A DNA stretch of 64,000 nucleotides from Roseibium polysiphoniae (GTDB lineage Bacteria > Pseudomonadota > Alphaproteobacteria > Rhizobiales > Stappiaceae), in NCBI RefSeq assembly GCF_014842925.1, contig NZ_JACYXJ010000001.1:558001-622000 (forward strand), written 5' to 3'. Position numbers and translations under genes: made by a program. Under the pieces are notes generated by a model. The model was not told the origin of the DNA and searched no databases. It was given only the letters and a program-made list of their open reading frames with translations. Shown piece after piece: positions 36,651 through 45,321 of this stretch (position 1 is the first letter of the stretch; each line of letters begins with the position of its first letter).

Positions 36651-38190
36651 AGATAGAGCTTGCTGCGCCAGCAGCGATCGCCGGTTCCGGACCGCTTTCG
36701 TCGAGTTCGGATTTTGCGAGCGCTGGCAGGTCGCTGGAAAAGACCATCCGGCCGCGGCCGTGCTGCTTGGAATAATAGAGCGCTGCATCGGCCGCTGCGA
36801 CCAGAGCTTCGCCGTCGGCGCCCTGGTCTGGCGCGAGAGAGATGCCAATACTCAATCCGACCTCTGCTTCGGCACCTTCTGCGAACTCTATCGGCTGGGC
36901 GATCGAGGCAATCAGTTGGTTTGAAAGCTCCCTCAACCCTTTGCGATCGGTGACCGTCCGCATGAGGATGACGAACTCATCGCCGCCAAGGCGTGACACC
37001 AATCCGCCGCGGCCAACGACTTCCTTCATGCGCTTGGCGACGGTCTTGATGACCTCGTCGCCTGCCGCATGACCGTGTGTATCGTTTACGGCTTTGAACT
37101 CGTCGAGATCGCAGTGGATGACGGCAAATGGTTTTGCGGGCAGGTTTTTGACTGAAGCGGCAAGAACCCGATTGAACTGCAGGCGGTTCGCCAGACCTGA
37201 AAGCGTGTCGTGCAAGGCGAGATAGCGATTTTGCCTTTCACTGGCCTGAAGAGAGGTCGTCAGCTTGCCGATACGCCAGGCAATGCCAAAGGCGAGCGCT
37301 GCAAGAGCCAGGGATAGCAGCAGGATCACCGGAACAACGGTCGGCCAGATGGTGTCGCCACGGGTCTCGCTGACCCAGACAAAAGCGCCAAGACTTTCGC
37401 CCTTGATGTTGTTCACCAGGTGTCCCGGGCCGTTCTGGATCTCGGTCACCGTCCGGGAAAAGGCCATTTCCTTGAAGGAGAGCTGAGCGTTGAGATCCCG
37501 CAGAAATGGCTCGTCGACGAACTTTGCCGAAATGAGGATCGTTGGTTCGCCATCGGGAAGCCGAACGGTCTCGTGGTCGGGAATGATCGGCATCGCTGCG
37601 GCCAGCGCGATTTTCCCGTCGATTTCAACGAAGGAAATGGCTGCGAATTCGGATGGAGCCAACGACTGGATGGACTTGTAGCTGTAACCGCCGGGCACGC
37701 GCACCCGGTTCTTGCTGTAAAGCGTCTGCGCCTTTTCCAGCAAATTCATCAGTTCCGGCGTTTCGCTCAGGGACCGGTTGCTGATGTGGGTGTAGTCCCG
37801 GAACGTTTCGGCAAGGATGCGTCCTTCGCCTGAGACAACAAGACTGCGGTTGTGCCCGTGGTTCAGCCAAAGGCTGCCAACGTGCTCGCGAACGAACTCA
37901 TAATCGAAGTCGAGAACGATTTTCTCAACCGACATGTCCCAGCGGGCGATCGCGGCCATCTCCCGCACAATCAGCCGTTCCCGATCTGCAAGCGTCGTGT
38001 GAAAAAGCCGGCGTTCGTTGCGGATCGCCTGTTCGTCCGACGCCTGCGTCGCGATATACCCGACGAAGAGCAAGGAGACCGACGTCACCGCGATCAATAG
38101 GCCGGCGAGAAGGAACGCCAGACTGGAAATACGTTGCCGCGACTGCCCATCGTCTCGGTCGGTATATCTGCGGTTATGCTGTTCAGCCAC
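36649..38190 (-). CDS. Membrane diguanylate cyclase with CHASE4-type sensor
   Basis: The 513-residue protein has an N-terminal membrane span (about 24-46), an extracytoplasmic CHASE4-like domain (about 50-270, with ARWDMSVEK typical of the family), a second span (about 283-305) and a C-terminal GGDEF domain (about 325-490). The active-site motif RLGGDEF is intact, so it should make cyclic di-GMP from two GTP. The inhibitory-site position just upstream reads RGGL instead of RxxD, so product feedback is probably absent. The PilZ chemoreceptor 3 kb away is a possible effector. No EAL domain is present. Confidence 0.88.
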   Translation of the reverse strand: MAEQHNRRYTDRDDGQSRQRISSLAFLLAGLLIAVTSVSLLFVGYIATQASDEQAIRNERRLFHTTLADRERLIVREMAAIARWDMSVEKIVLDFDYEFVREHVGSLWLNHGHNRSLVVSGEGRILAETFRDYTHISNRSLSETPELMNLLEKAQTLYSKNRVRVPGGYSYKSIQSLAPSEFAAISFVEIDGKIALAAAMPIIPDHETVRLPDGEPTILISAKFVDEPFLRDLNAQLSFKEMAFSRTVTEIQNGPGHLVNNIKGESLGAFVWVSETRGDTIWPTVVPVILLLSLALAALAFGIAWRIGKLTTSLQASERQNRYLALHDTLSGLANRLQFNRVLAASVKNLPAKPFAVIHCDLDEFKAVNDTHGHAAGDEVIKTVAKRMKEVVGRGGLVSRLGGDEFVILMRTVTDRKGLRELSNQLIASIAQPIEFAEGAEAEVGLSIGISLAPDQGADGEALVAAADAALYYSKQHGRGRMVFSSDLPALAKSELDESGPEPAIAAGAASSI

Positions 38191-38353
38191 GAAGGTCCAT
38201 CCTGGTCCTTGATCGAAGTCTCTGGGCCAAAAAATAGCATCGAGGGGTTAATGCGAGGTGCCGAGTTTCAGCGAAAAGAGAGAAAAAACAGGCTCTAATT
38301 GGTGGAAGACGCAGGGGTATTCTCGCGCGTCTTCGACCGAAATACCGCTAGGA

Positions 38354-39544
38354 CTACGTCCGAAGAACGTCGAGCAGCGTTTCGATTTCTTCGTTCGTGT
38401 TGAACGCATGAACGGACGCGCGCACCAAAGCGGAAAGATTGCGAGCGGGCAGGTCGATCTGTGACGATGTTGCGTTCGAGACAGACACATTGATGTTGGC
38501 TTCTGCGAGCTTGGCCTTGGTCAGAACGGGATCCTCTCCCTCAACGAGGAAGGTAACAATACCGCCCTTGTCCAGGCCCTTGTCATGCACCTGAACCCCG
38601 GGCAGCTCCGAAAGGCCATTGCGCAGGGTCGCACCCAGATCAATGATCCGGCGGGAGAGGCGATCCACGCCGAAGCCGAGCGCATAGCCAACCGCAACGC
38701 CAAGGCCGATCTGACCTGCAAAATACCGTTCCCAGTTCTCGAAACGACGTGCATCCGGCTTCAGCACATAGCTCTCCGGACCGGTCCATGAGGTTGCCTC
38801 CAGATCAACAAATGGCGGTTCAAGCTGGTCGAGAACGGCATCGCTGACATAGAGGAACCCGGTGCCACGTGGTCCGCGCAAATATTTCCGTCCCGTACCA
38901 GACAGCATATGGCAACCAATGGCCTTGACGTCGAGCGGGACCTGTCCGGCCGATTGGCACGCATCGAGAAGGTATAGGAGCTTGTGCCGGGCGGCGATTT
39001 CACCAACGTCCTCGGCCGGATTGATGAGTCCGCCGAAAGTAGGAATATGGGTTAGGGCGATCAGCCGGGTTTTCTGGGTGATTGCAGCTTCGAGCGCCTT
39101 CAGGTCGATCTGACCATGCTCGTCGTCTTCGATCAGATCGATCTCGATCCCGGCACGCTTTTTCATCTGAAGCAGCGCGACGAAATTGGAGACATATTCG
39201 GCGCGCCCGGTGATGACCCTGTCGCCCGGTCTGAAATCGATGCCATAGAAGGCCATGTCCCAGGCCCGGGTCGCGTTCTCGATAAAGGCGATCTCGGACT
39301 TGTCAGCGTTCAGGAGCGCGGCGGTGTTGGCGTAAAACGCTTCATGCGCGCCGATGTTGGCGCTATGCGCTTCATAGCCACCAATCTCGGCCTCAAGGTC
39401 GAGATGTTGCTTGACCGCATTGAGGACGGGCAGCGGCGCGAGCCCTGTTCCGGCATTGTTGAAGTGGATCCGGTTGGCGCAGCCAGGGGTGTCCCCGCGC
39501 AGCAGGGTGATGTCATCGGCATTCAAATCCAGATCAGAAGGCAT
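38354..39544 (-). CDS. Class V aminotransferase-fold PLP enzyme
   Basis: The 396-residue protein has the fold of cysteine desulfurase/isopenicillin-N epimerase-like enzymes: FNNAGTGLAP near 28, LLDACQSAGQVPLDV near 190 with the cofactor-ring aspartate, and SGTGRKYLRGPRGTGFLY near 215 with the PLP lysine. No catalytic cysteine loop typical of desulfurases is evident. The sequence resembles EgtE-like C-S lyases, but no other ergothioneine gene is in view, so the substrate is open. AAGGA lies 8 bases before the ATG. The gene start is 49 bases from the divergent gamma-glutamylcyclotransferase. Confidence 0.8.
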   Translation of the reverse strand: MPSDLDLNADDITLLRGDTPGCANRIHFNNAGTGLAPLPVLNAVKQHLDLEAEIGGYEAHSANIGAHEAFYANTAALLNADKSEIAFIENATRAWDMAFYGIDFRPGDRVITGRAEYVSNFVALLQMKKRAGIEIDLIEDDEHGQIDLKALEAAITQKTRLIALTHIPTFGGLINPAEDVGEIAARHKLLYLLDACQSAGQVPLDVKAIGCHMLSGTGRKYLRGPRGTGFLYVSDAVLDQLEPPFVDLEATSWTGPESYVLKPDARRFENWERYFAGQIGLGVAVGYALGFGVDRLSRRIIDLGATLRNGLSELPGVQVHDKGLDKGGIVTFLVEGEDPVLTKAKLAEANINVSVSNATSSQIDLPARNLSALVRASVHAFNTNEEIETLLDVLRT

Positions 39545-39593
39545 GGGGCAGTCCTTGGGCGGGAGGCTTTACGAGCGCTCGCAGGGAAACTAC

Positions 39594-40196
39594 ATGAAGC
39601 TCATGACCATTACCTATTTCGGCTACGGCTCTCTCGTCAATGTGGCAACGCTTGGCTCCGACACGCAGGTTCAACCCGGATCGCTGACGGGCTGGGTGCG
39701 CGAGTGGCGGATCCGCGGCGCCAATATGCAGGGCCAGGGCGTTTGTGCGCTCAGTGTGGCGCCTGAGGAGACGACCTCCATCAGGGGAATCAGCGCGCGC
39801 GAACCCAAGGCTGGGCTTGAAAAACTCGACAAGCGCGAAGGGCGCTATCATCGCATTGACGGCGTCGGCAGCGCTTTCCGCTGTGATGCGGAAGGAAAGC
39901 CTGGTGACGACGCCATGTTCCTGTATCGCTCAAAACCGGAGCATTATGGCTGGGGCTGCGCCGACAATCCGATCCTGCAAAGCTATGTCGACTGCGTTCT
40001 GGCGGGCTTCCACGCGTTTTGGGGCGAGGAAGGCATTCGTCATTTCATCGAAACGACCAGAGGCTGGCACGTTCCGATCCTCGCCGATCGCAATGCACCC
40101 GTCTATCCGCGCGCCGTGTCGCTGCAGCCTGAGCTTCAGGAAATGATCGACGATCACCTTGCCGATCAGAAGGTGACTTATCTGGCGGAGGCGTGA
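39594..40196 (+). CDS. Gamma-glutamylcyclotransferase-fold protein
   Basis: The 200-residue protein starts with ITYFGYGSLVN, the phosphate-binding entry of the gamma-glutamylcyclotransferase fold, and has KLDKREGRYHRI near 80, where the family's catalytic glutamate is expected. Such enzymes release 5-oxoproline from gamma-glutamyl peptides. AGGGA lies 7 bases before ATG 39594; a longer upstream frame is antisense to the neighbouring gene and is rejected. Its 3' end overlaps the convergent carboxylate-amine ligase gene by 19 bases. Together with gor and the ligase this makes a loose gamma-glutamyl/glutathione neighbourhood. Confidence 0.8.
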   Translation: MKLMTITYFGYGSLVNVATLGSDTQVQPGSLTGWVREWRIRGANMQGQGVCALSVAPEETTSIRGISAREPKAGLEKLDKREGRYHRIDGVGSAFRCDAEGKPGDDAMFLYRSKPEHYGWGCADNPILQSYVDCVLAGFHAFWGEEGIRHFIETTRGWHVPILADRNAPVYPRAVSLQPELQEMIDDHLADQKVTYLAEA

Positions 40197-41335
40197 GCTT
40201 CCGGCTCGGTTGTGGCGATGGTCTCTTCGACAAGCTCTGCCACGACCGCTTTGAGCGCCTCCCGCTCGCTCTTGCCTGAGCTTACTGCCGTCTCGTAGGT
40301 CCGGAGCTGGCGGTCTGCAGACGTTCCCTCCTGCGCGATCTTTCGTAAATGAGCGATCTCGGCCTGGCAGCCGAACGCGTCTGCGTCCTCCGCAACAAGT
40401 TCGATGAGTTCTTCGACAAGGGCCGTCATTGGAATCCGTTGACCGCGCGAGAAATCGATGAGCTCGGCAGATACTCCGTGGCGTTCCGCTTGCCATCGGT
40501 TTTCAGCGATCAGGAACAGGGACTGGTCCCGCCAGCGCAGGTTTTGGGCCCTCATTCTGGCGAGCATCCGGCAAAGGCATCGAAACAGCGCGGCCAGAGC
40601 AATTCCGTCGTCCAGCCGGGGGCAGATGTCGGTGATCCGCATTTCGAGCGTCGGAAACCGGTCGGACGGCCGGAGGTCCCACCAGATCTTGGTCGCATCC
40701 TCAAGCACGCCGGTCCTGACCAGGACATCAACAGTCTCGCGATAGGCATCAGCGTTTGGGAAACGCTCGGGAAGGCCCGTGCGTGGCATCTCGTTATAGG
40801 CGGCCAGCCGGTAGGACTTGAGCCCTGTCTTTCGGCCCTGCCAGAAGGGAGAGGATCCGCTGAGGGCAAGCAGGTGCGGCAGGAAATAGGTCAGCTGGTT
40901 GAAAAGGTCGAACCGCAGATCGTCGTCCTCGATCCCGATATGCACATGCATGCCACAGATCAGGAGACGGTCGACAACGGTCCGCATATCATCGGCGATG
41001 ACATTGTAGCGGTCCTTGTTGGTATGGGCCTGATCCATCCAGTCGCCGAACGGATGGGTTGAAGCTGCAATTGGCGCGAGACCGTAGTGAAGGGCTTTGT
41101 CTGCGATCGTGCGGCGTAGAAACGCCAGTTCCGCACGTGCCTCTGCCATTGTCGAGCAGACCCTTGTGCCGACTTCGATCTGGCATTTGAGGAACTCCGG
41201 GCTGACGCGGCCCTCAAGCGCTTCCTCGCAGTCCGAAAAGAGCTCTTTGGGCGGAGCACTCGACAGATCTCCGGTTTCCAGATCAACGAGAAGATATTCT
41301 TCTTCGATACCCAAGGTGAAGGACGGCTCAGTCAT
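40178..41335 (-). CDS. YbdK-type carboxylate-amine ligase (GCS2 family)
   Basis: The 385-residue protein has the glutamate-cysteine ligase 2 fold: FTLGIEEEYLLVD at the N-terminus, ICGMHVHIGIED near 125 and EMRITDICPR near 230, all typical of YbdK-like enzymes. They join a carboxylate, often glutamate, to an amine using ATP; the E. coli member has weak gamma-glutamylcysteine activity. The natural product is unknown. The C-terminus overlaps the convergent gamma-glutamylcyclotransferase gene. Length is normal. Confidence 0.87.
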   Translation of the reverse strand: MTEPSFTLGIEEEYLLVDLETGDLSSAPPKELFSDCEEALEGRVSPEFLKCQIEVGTRVCSTMAEARAELAFLRRTIADKALHYGLAPIAASTHPFGDWMDQAHTNKDRYNVIADDMRTVVDRLLICGMHVHIGIEDDDLRFDLFNQLTYFLPHLLALSGSSPFWQGRKTGLKSYRLAAYNEMPRTGLPERFPNADAYRETVDVLVRTGVLEDATKIWWDLRPSDRFPTLEMRITDICPRLDDGIALAALFRCLCRMLARMRAQNLRWRDQSLFLIAENRWQAERHGVSAELIDFSRGQRIPMTALVEELIELVAEDADAFGCQAEIAHLRKIAQEGTSADRQLRTYETAVSSGKSEREALKAVVAELVEETIATTEPEAHASAR

Positions 41336-41422
41336 GTCTCGAGCATCCGACGGCTTCGCAGAGCGGTCAAGTCAGGGAAAAAGCGCAGGGCGGACGTGCG
41401 TAGCAAGGTCTGGGCTTCGCGA

Positions 41423-42145
41423 CTAGGCAATGAGCCCATGCAGCAGATATCCGACCAGCCAGGCGATGCCGGCGGCGGCCATTCCGATGGCGGTTGTTTC
41501 CAGGCCCGAGAAAAACCAGTTCTGGGTCGACCAGCGCGCCTTGATTGAGCCGATCAGGAAGAAGGCGCAGGCCGTCATCACGGTGGTGATGGTCCCGGAG
41601 GCAGACAGACCGAAGACGAAGGGGATAAGGGGCAGGCTGCCGCAGATCACAAACGCTGCGAATGTGGACAGGGCAGCTTTGAGGGCAGATCGCTGCACCG
41701 CTGCCATGCCGTATTCTTCCTGCATCATGGTCTCGATCCAGGTCTGGCGGCGCGAGGTGATGATGGCGACAAGAGTTTCCAGTTCCTCTCCCTCATAGCC
41801 CTTCGCCTTGTAGATTTGGCGAACCTCCTCGCGTTCGCCCTCAGGCGCAAGACGGATGTGCTTTTCTTCGATGCCTTCAAGCCGCTGATAGTCGTCTTCT
41901 TCCGACTTGGTGCCGGAGTAATTCGCCGCTGCCATGGAGAAGCCGTCCGCCAGCAAGTTGGCGAGCCCGAGAATGAGAACGATGGCTGGAGACAAATTGG
42001 CCCCGAGTGACCCGGCCACGATGGCAAATGTCGTCACTGCACCATCTATGCCGCCATAGACCCAGTCTCTCAGGTAGCTGATCTTGGGTCCTGCGTTGAG
42101 GCGTTGAGCGATGTCTTGAGGGGCGTGGCTGTGCTCTAGAGGCAT
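41423..42145 (-). CDS. VIT1/CCC1 family iron/manganese transporter
   Basis: The protein of 240 residues has five predicted membrane spans. A conserved first-span DWVYGGIDGAVTTFA is at about 28, and span two holds GLANLLADGFSMAAANY. A hydrophilic, Glu-rich loop follows (about 80-140, EEDDYQRLEGIEEKH, EEYGM) of the kind that binds divalent metal. It would move Fe(II) or Mn(II) across the membrane. ATG 42145 is chosen over two TTG codons just upstream. The gene is divergent from the DAHP synthase gene. Confidence 0.85.
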   Translation of the reverse strand: MPLEHSHAPQDIAQRLNAGPKISYLRDWVYGGIDGAVTTFAIVAGSLGANLSPAIVLILGLANLLADGFSMAAANYSGTKSEEDDYQRLEGIEEKHIRLAPEGEREEVRQIYKAKGYEGEELETLVAIITSRRQTWIETMMQEEYGMAAVQRSALKAALSTFAAFVICGSLPLIPFVFGLSASGTITTVMTACAFFLIGSIKARWSTQNWFFSGLETTAIGMAAAGIAWLVGYLLHGLIA

Positions 42146-42339
42146 CAACAAGATCTTTCATGAAATTGGCTGGCAATTGCTGGCATTTTTAAAGTGCCAG
42201 CCTGTGGTCTTGAATGGAAGAGCCGTGTATAAGGCCGCACGTTTGCTCCACATGAGGGGCACTGCGTGAAAGAAAATTATCCGGGCATGGCGAGAAATGT
42301 TATTTTGGGACGCCCGGTCCCGTTTCAGGAGTAGTTGAA

Positions 42340-43722
42340 ATGGCGGAGAAGTGGACACCGGACAGCTGGAGATCCAAGCCGATCTTGCAGGTTCCGGAAT
42401 ATCCCGATGAAAAGGCCCTGGCGGACGTGGAAGAACGTCTGTCGACCTATCCGCCGCTGGTTTTTGCAGGTGAGGCGCGTGATCTGAAGCGCCAACTTGC
42501 CGATGTCGCGGCTGGAAAGGGTTTCCTGCTACAAGGTGGTGATTGTGCGGAGAGCTTTGCAGAGCATCATCCCGATCACATTCGCGACTTTTTCCGTGTC
42601 TTCCTGCAGATGGCTGTCGTGCTCACCTATGCGGCGAGCCAGCCGGTCGTAAAGGTCGGCCGCATCGCCGGTCAGTTCGCAAAGCCCCGGTCTTCCAACA
42701 CGGAAACCAAGGATGGCGTCGAGCTGCCCAGCTACCGCGGTGACATCATCAACGACATCGCCTTCTCCTCGGAAGGCCGCATTCCGGATCCGAACCGCCT
42801 GAGCATGGCCTATCGCCAGTCGGCGGCAACGCTGAACCTGCTGCGTGCTTTTGCCCAGGGTGGCTTCGCGAACCTCGACCAGGTGCATCAGTGGATGGTC
42901 GGCTTCATCTCCGACAGCCCGCAGGGTCATCGTTACAAGGAACTGGCGGACCGGATTACCGAAGCGCTTGCCTTCATGCGCGCTTGCGGCATCGATTCCA
43001 CCTCGGTTCCTCAGCTGCGCTCGACCGATTTCTTCACGAGCCATGAGGCCCTTCTGCTTGGTTATGAAGAATCCCTGACGCGCGTCGACAGCACCTCCGG
43101 TGATTGGTATGCCACGTCTGGCCACATGCTCTGGATCGGCGACCGCACACGTCAGCCTGACCATGCGCATGTGGAGTTCTTCCGCGGCATCAAGAACCCG
43201 ATCGGTCTGAAGTGTGGTCCGTCCATGACGCCGGAAGGCCTGATTGAGCTGATCGACATCTTGAACCCGGACAATGAGCCTGGCCGTTTGACCCTGATCT
43301 GCCGCTTCGGCTCGGACAAGGTCTTCGATCATCTGCCACAGCTGGTCCGCGCCGTGGAGCGGGAAGGCAAGTCCGTGATCTGGTCCTGCGACCCGATGCA
43401 TGGCAACACCATTTCCGCTGGCGGCTACAAGACCCGGCCATTCGAACGGATCCTGAAGGAGGTCGAATCCTTCTTCGCCGTGCATCGTGCTGAAGGCACC
43501 CATGCCGGTGGCATCCACGTGGAAATGACCGGTCGCAATGTCACCGAGTGCACCGGTGGTGCCCATGCGCTGACCGCCGACCAGCTGGGTGACCGGTATC
43601 ACACCCATTGTGATCCGCGTTTGAACGCCGATCAGGCGCTTGAGTTGGCTTTCCTGATTGCGGAAAACCTCAAGACTGAACGCGAGGGCCGTCACGACGA
43701 CCCGATCGCCGTCAACGGTTGA
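42340..43722 (+). CDS. aroG: Class II 3-deoxy-7-phosphoheptulonate (DAHP) synthase
   Basis: The 460-residue enzyme is the plant-like class II DAHP synthase: [12 protein letters not shown] near 62, [12 protein letters not shown] near 108, EESLTRVD, and [15 protein letters not shown] near 385. It joins phosphoenolpyruvate and erythrose-4-phosphate as the first step of the shikimate pathway. Metal-binding Cys, His, Glu and Asp residues sit in these motifs. GGAG lies 8 bases before the ATG. It stands alone, closed by a long inverted repeat about 100 bases past the stop. A 7-base hairpin upstream (GCTGGCA/TGCCAGC, 42179-42201) may end transcription on either strand. Confidence 0.95.
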   Translation: MAEKWTPDSWRSKPILQVPEYPDEKALADVEERLSTYPPLVFAGEARDLKRQLADVAAGKGFLLQGGDCAESFAEHHPDHIRDFFRVFLQMAVVLTYAASQPVVKVGRIAGQFAKPRSSNTETKDGVELPSYRGDIINDIAFSSEGRIPDPNRLSMAYRQSAATLNLLRAFAQGGFANLDQVHQWMVGFISDSPQGHRYKELADRITEALAFMRACGIDSTSVPQLRSTDFFTSHEALLLGYEESLTRVDSTSGDWYATSGHMLWIGDRTRQPDHAHVEFFRGIKNPIGLKCGPSMTPEGLIELIDILNPDNEPGRLTLICRFGSDKVFDHLPQLVRAVEREGKSVIWSCDPMHGNTISAGGYKTRPFERILKEVESFFAVHRAEGTHAGGIHVEMTGRNVTECTGGAHALTADQLGDRYHTHCDPRLNADQALELAFLIAENLKTEREGRHDDPIAVNG

Positions 43723-43823
43723 CGATGGTCTGAGCCGCTGAATACAGCGGTTTGGCGATTGAAGACGGTGTGACTTCGGTCCCGGCGCCGCACGCATATG
43801 TGGGCGCATGGTATAAAACCAAC

Positions 43824-43859
43824 CCGAGCCCCCAAGTCCTACAGGACTTGGGAGCTCGG
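43824..43859. terminator. Long inverted repeat after the DAHP synthase gene
   Basis: Two 17-base arms (CCGAGCCCCCAAGTCCT and AGGACTTGGGAGCTCGG) with one mismatch and a 2-base centre form a very stable hairpin. No clear T-run follows on the plus strand, so it may act as a terminator by stem strength, as an RNA-stability element, or as a protein-binding palindrome. Confidence 0.55.
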
Positions 43860-43987
43860 TCATGTTTGAAAAATCTCAATCAAGTACAAATCGCAATTTT
43901 TCAATTCCTGTGACGTCAGCGCGGATACGCGTATCACCTTCAATTCGCCTGTTGGAAGTGCCTTTGCCGACACGCTATTCTGGCGGC

Positions 43988-44452
43988 ATGGATATCCCTG
44001 ACTTGAAGCCTGAGCTAACCTTTCCACGGCTTGGAACGCTGCAGGGCGACATAGAATTTGCCTTCGACGCCAAACGTGCGGCGATGGGGCCGCATATTGC
44101 TGTTCGTTGGGGCTGGGACGAGAGTTTTCAGCGTAACTTGCACCTTCAACGTTTTGCCGCGAAACCGTTCTTTGAAATTAGAAAGAGGGATAGGCGTATT
44201 GGAACGCTGTCCTTTCAGGTCTCGCCGGACCATGTCCGGTTCGGTGAGTTCTATTTGTTTCCCGACTTCCAAAGGCAAGGAATTGGCTCGCAGGTGCTAC
44301 GCCATTGCCTGACAATTTCTGATGAGTTGAGACTGCCTGTCAGGCTTGAGCATCTACATTGGAATCCGGTGGGATCGCTCTATCGCCGGCACGGTTTTGA
44401 GGAAATCGGGCAGTCAGAAATTCACTGCTTTATGGAGCGCCCGGTGTCATAG
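43988..44452 (+). CDS. GNAT-family N-acetyltransferase
   Basis: The protein (154 residues from ATG 43988) has the GNAT core: GTLSFQVSPDHVRFGEFYLFPDFQ leads to the acetyl-CoA loop QRQGIGSQVL near 105, and LYRRHGFEEIG near 135 is the usual C-terminal motif. The acceptor is unknown. The reading frame is open upstream to 43862, but the added 42 residues do not look like protein from this family and the ribosome sites are weak everywhere, so the start is uncertain. The gene is more A/T-rich than its neighbours and may be a recent arrival. Confidence 0.72.
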   Translation: MDIPDLKPELTFPRLGTLQGDIEFAFDAKRAAMGPHIAVRWGWDESFQRNLHLQRFAAKPFFEIRKRDRRIGTLSFQVSPDHVRFGEFYLFPDFQRQGIGSQVLRHCLTISDELRLPVRLEHLHWNPVGSLYRRHGFEEIGQSEIHCFMERPVS

Positions 44453-44683
44453 CGCAGACCCAGGGACAGATCGGGAATACTATTGTCCTCCGTGTCAGCT
44501 GCCCTTGTGTCAGTTCTTGCACGGTCAACCCGTAGATCTCCGGACAAAGGGTGAGGGTCGATCTAGCTCGGAGAGCAGCACCTGCAGGACCACGTCTTCG
44601 GTAGGCGCTGGTGTTGCCCCGTTTTTTTGTCCGCTTATTTCCAGATTTTTCCCGTCATGTCCGACTATCGATAATTTTGGTAA

Positions 44684-44699
44684 TCGCGTTTTAACGCGA
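44684..44699. promoter_or_regulatory. TCGCGTT-TT-AACGCGA palindrome before the response regulator gene
   Basis: A perfect 7-base inverted repeat with a 2-base centre lies 47 bases before the ATG of the response regulator, a position suited to an operator. The binding protein is unknown. The rest of the 293-base gap holds no gene. Confidence 0.35.
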
Positions 44700-44745
44700 G
44701 GCGCGCATATCTCGCACGTGGGTTGTAGCGTGGGGGCTAGGTAGA

Positions 44746-45285
44746 ATGAACAGGGCTTGGGATCTGTCTCAGACTTCTTTTCTTGTCATTGAAGACAATA
44801 TTCACATGCGGAGCATCCTGCGCTCGGTGCTGAGTGGCTTTGGCGTGCGACAGATCTACGAAGCGTCAGATGGCGCCGATGGCCTCGAAATCGTTCTGGA
44901 CCGGACACCGGATTTCATTCTGGTGGATTGGGCGATGGCGCCTGTAAGCGGCGCAGATTTCATCAAGATTCTGAGGTCCGACAAGGACAAATTCATCAGC
45001 ACGATCCCGGTCGTCGTCGTTAGCGCGCATTCGCAGAAGGCGACCATCGTTGAGGCGATGAAACTCGGCGTGCACGGCTTTATCGCCAAACCGGTGTCTC
45101 CCGCGGTTCTCTTCGACCGGATCGGCGATATCCTGCAAAAGCAGGAATTGCACGGGCGCTGCAAAGGCGTTTATGGCCAGGCTGCTGCCACGCCGAAAAG
45201 ATCGGGTGTTGCAGCGCAAGGCACAAAGGCTGCAGCAGCGTCTGCGAGAGTGAAGAAAGATCCTGTTTCCATGGCGCTGCTTTAG
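44746..45285 (+). CDS. Single-domain response regulator with basic/Ala-rich tail
   Basis: The 179-residue protein has a CheY-like receiver domain (about 10-130). The phosphate-accepting Asp is in FILVDWAM near 61, acidic residues are in VIEDN near 16, a Thr/Ser is in VVVSAHS near 91, and Lys is in FIAKPVSP near 114. It has no output domain. The last 45 residues are Ala, Lys and Gly rich and probably disordered. Its kinase is not in the window. It could act on motility or development, but nothing here shows which. Confidence 0.83.
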   Translation: MNRAWDLSQTSFLVIEDNIHMRSILRSVLSGFGVRQIYEASDGADGLEIVLDRTPDFILVDWAMAPVSGADFIKILRSDKDKFISTIPVVVVSAHSQKATIVEAMKLGVHGFIAKPVSPAVLFDRIGDILQKQELHGRCKGVYGQAAATPKRSGVAAQGTKAAAASARVKKDPVSMALL

Positions 45286-45321
45286 ATTGCCACGGCATAA
45301 AAGCCGGGTTAAATCAGCCTT

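Noticed and set aside
42529..43863. 444-codon open frame on the minus strand
   Set aside because: Antisense to class II DAHP synthase; no motif and no plausible start signal.
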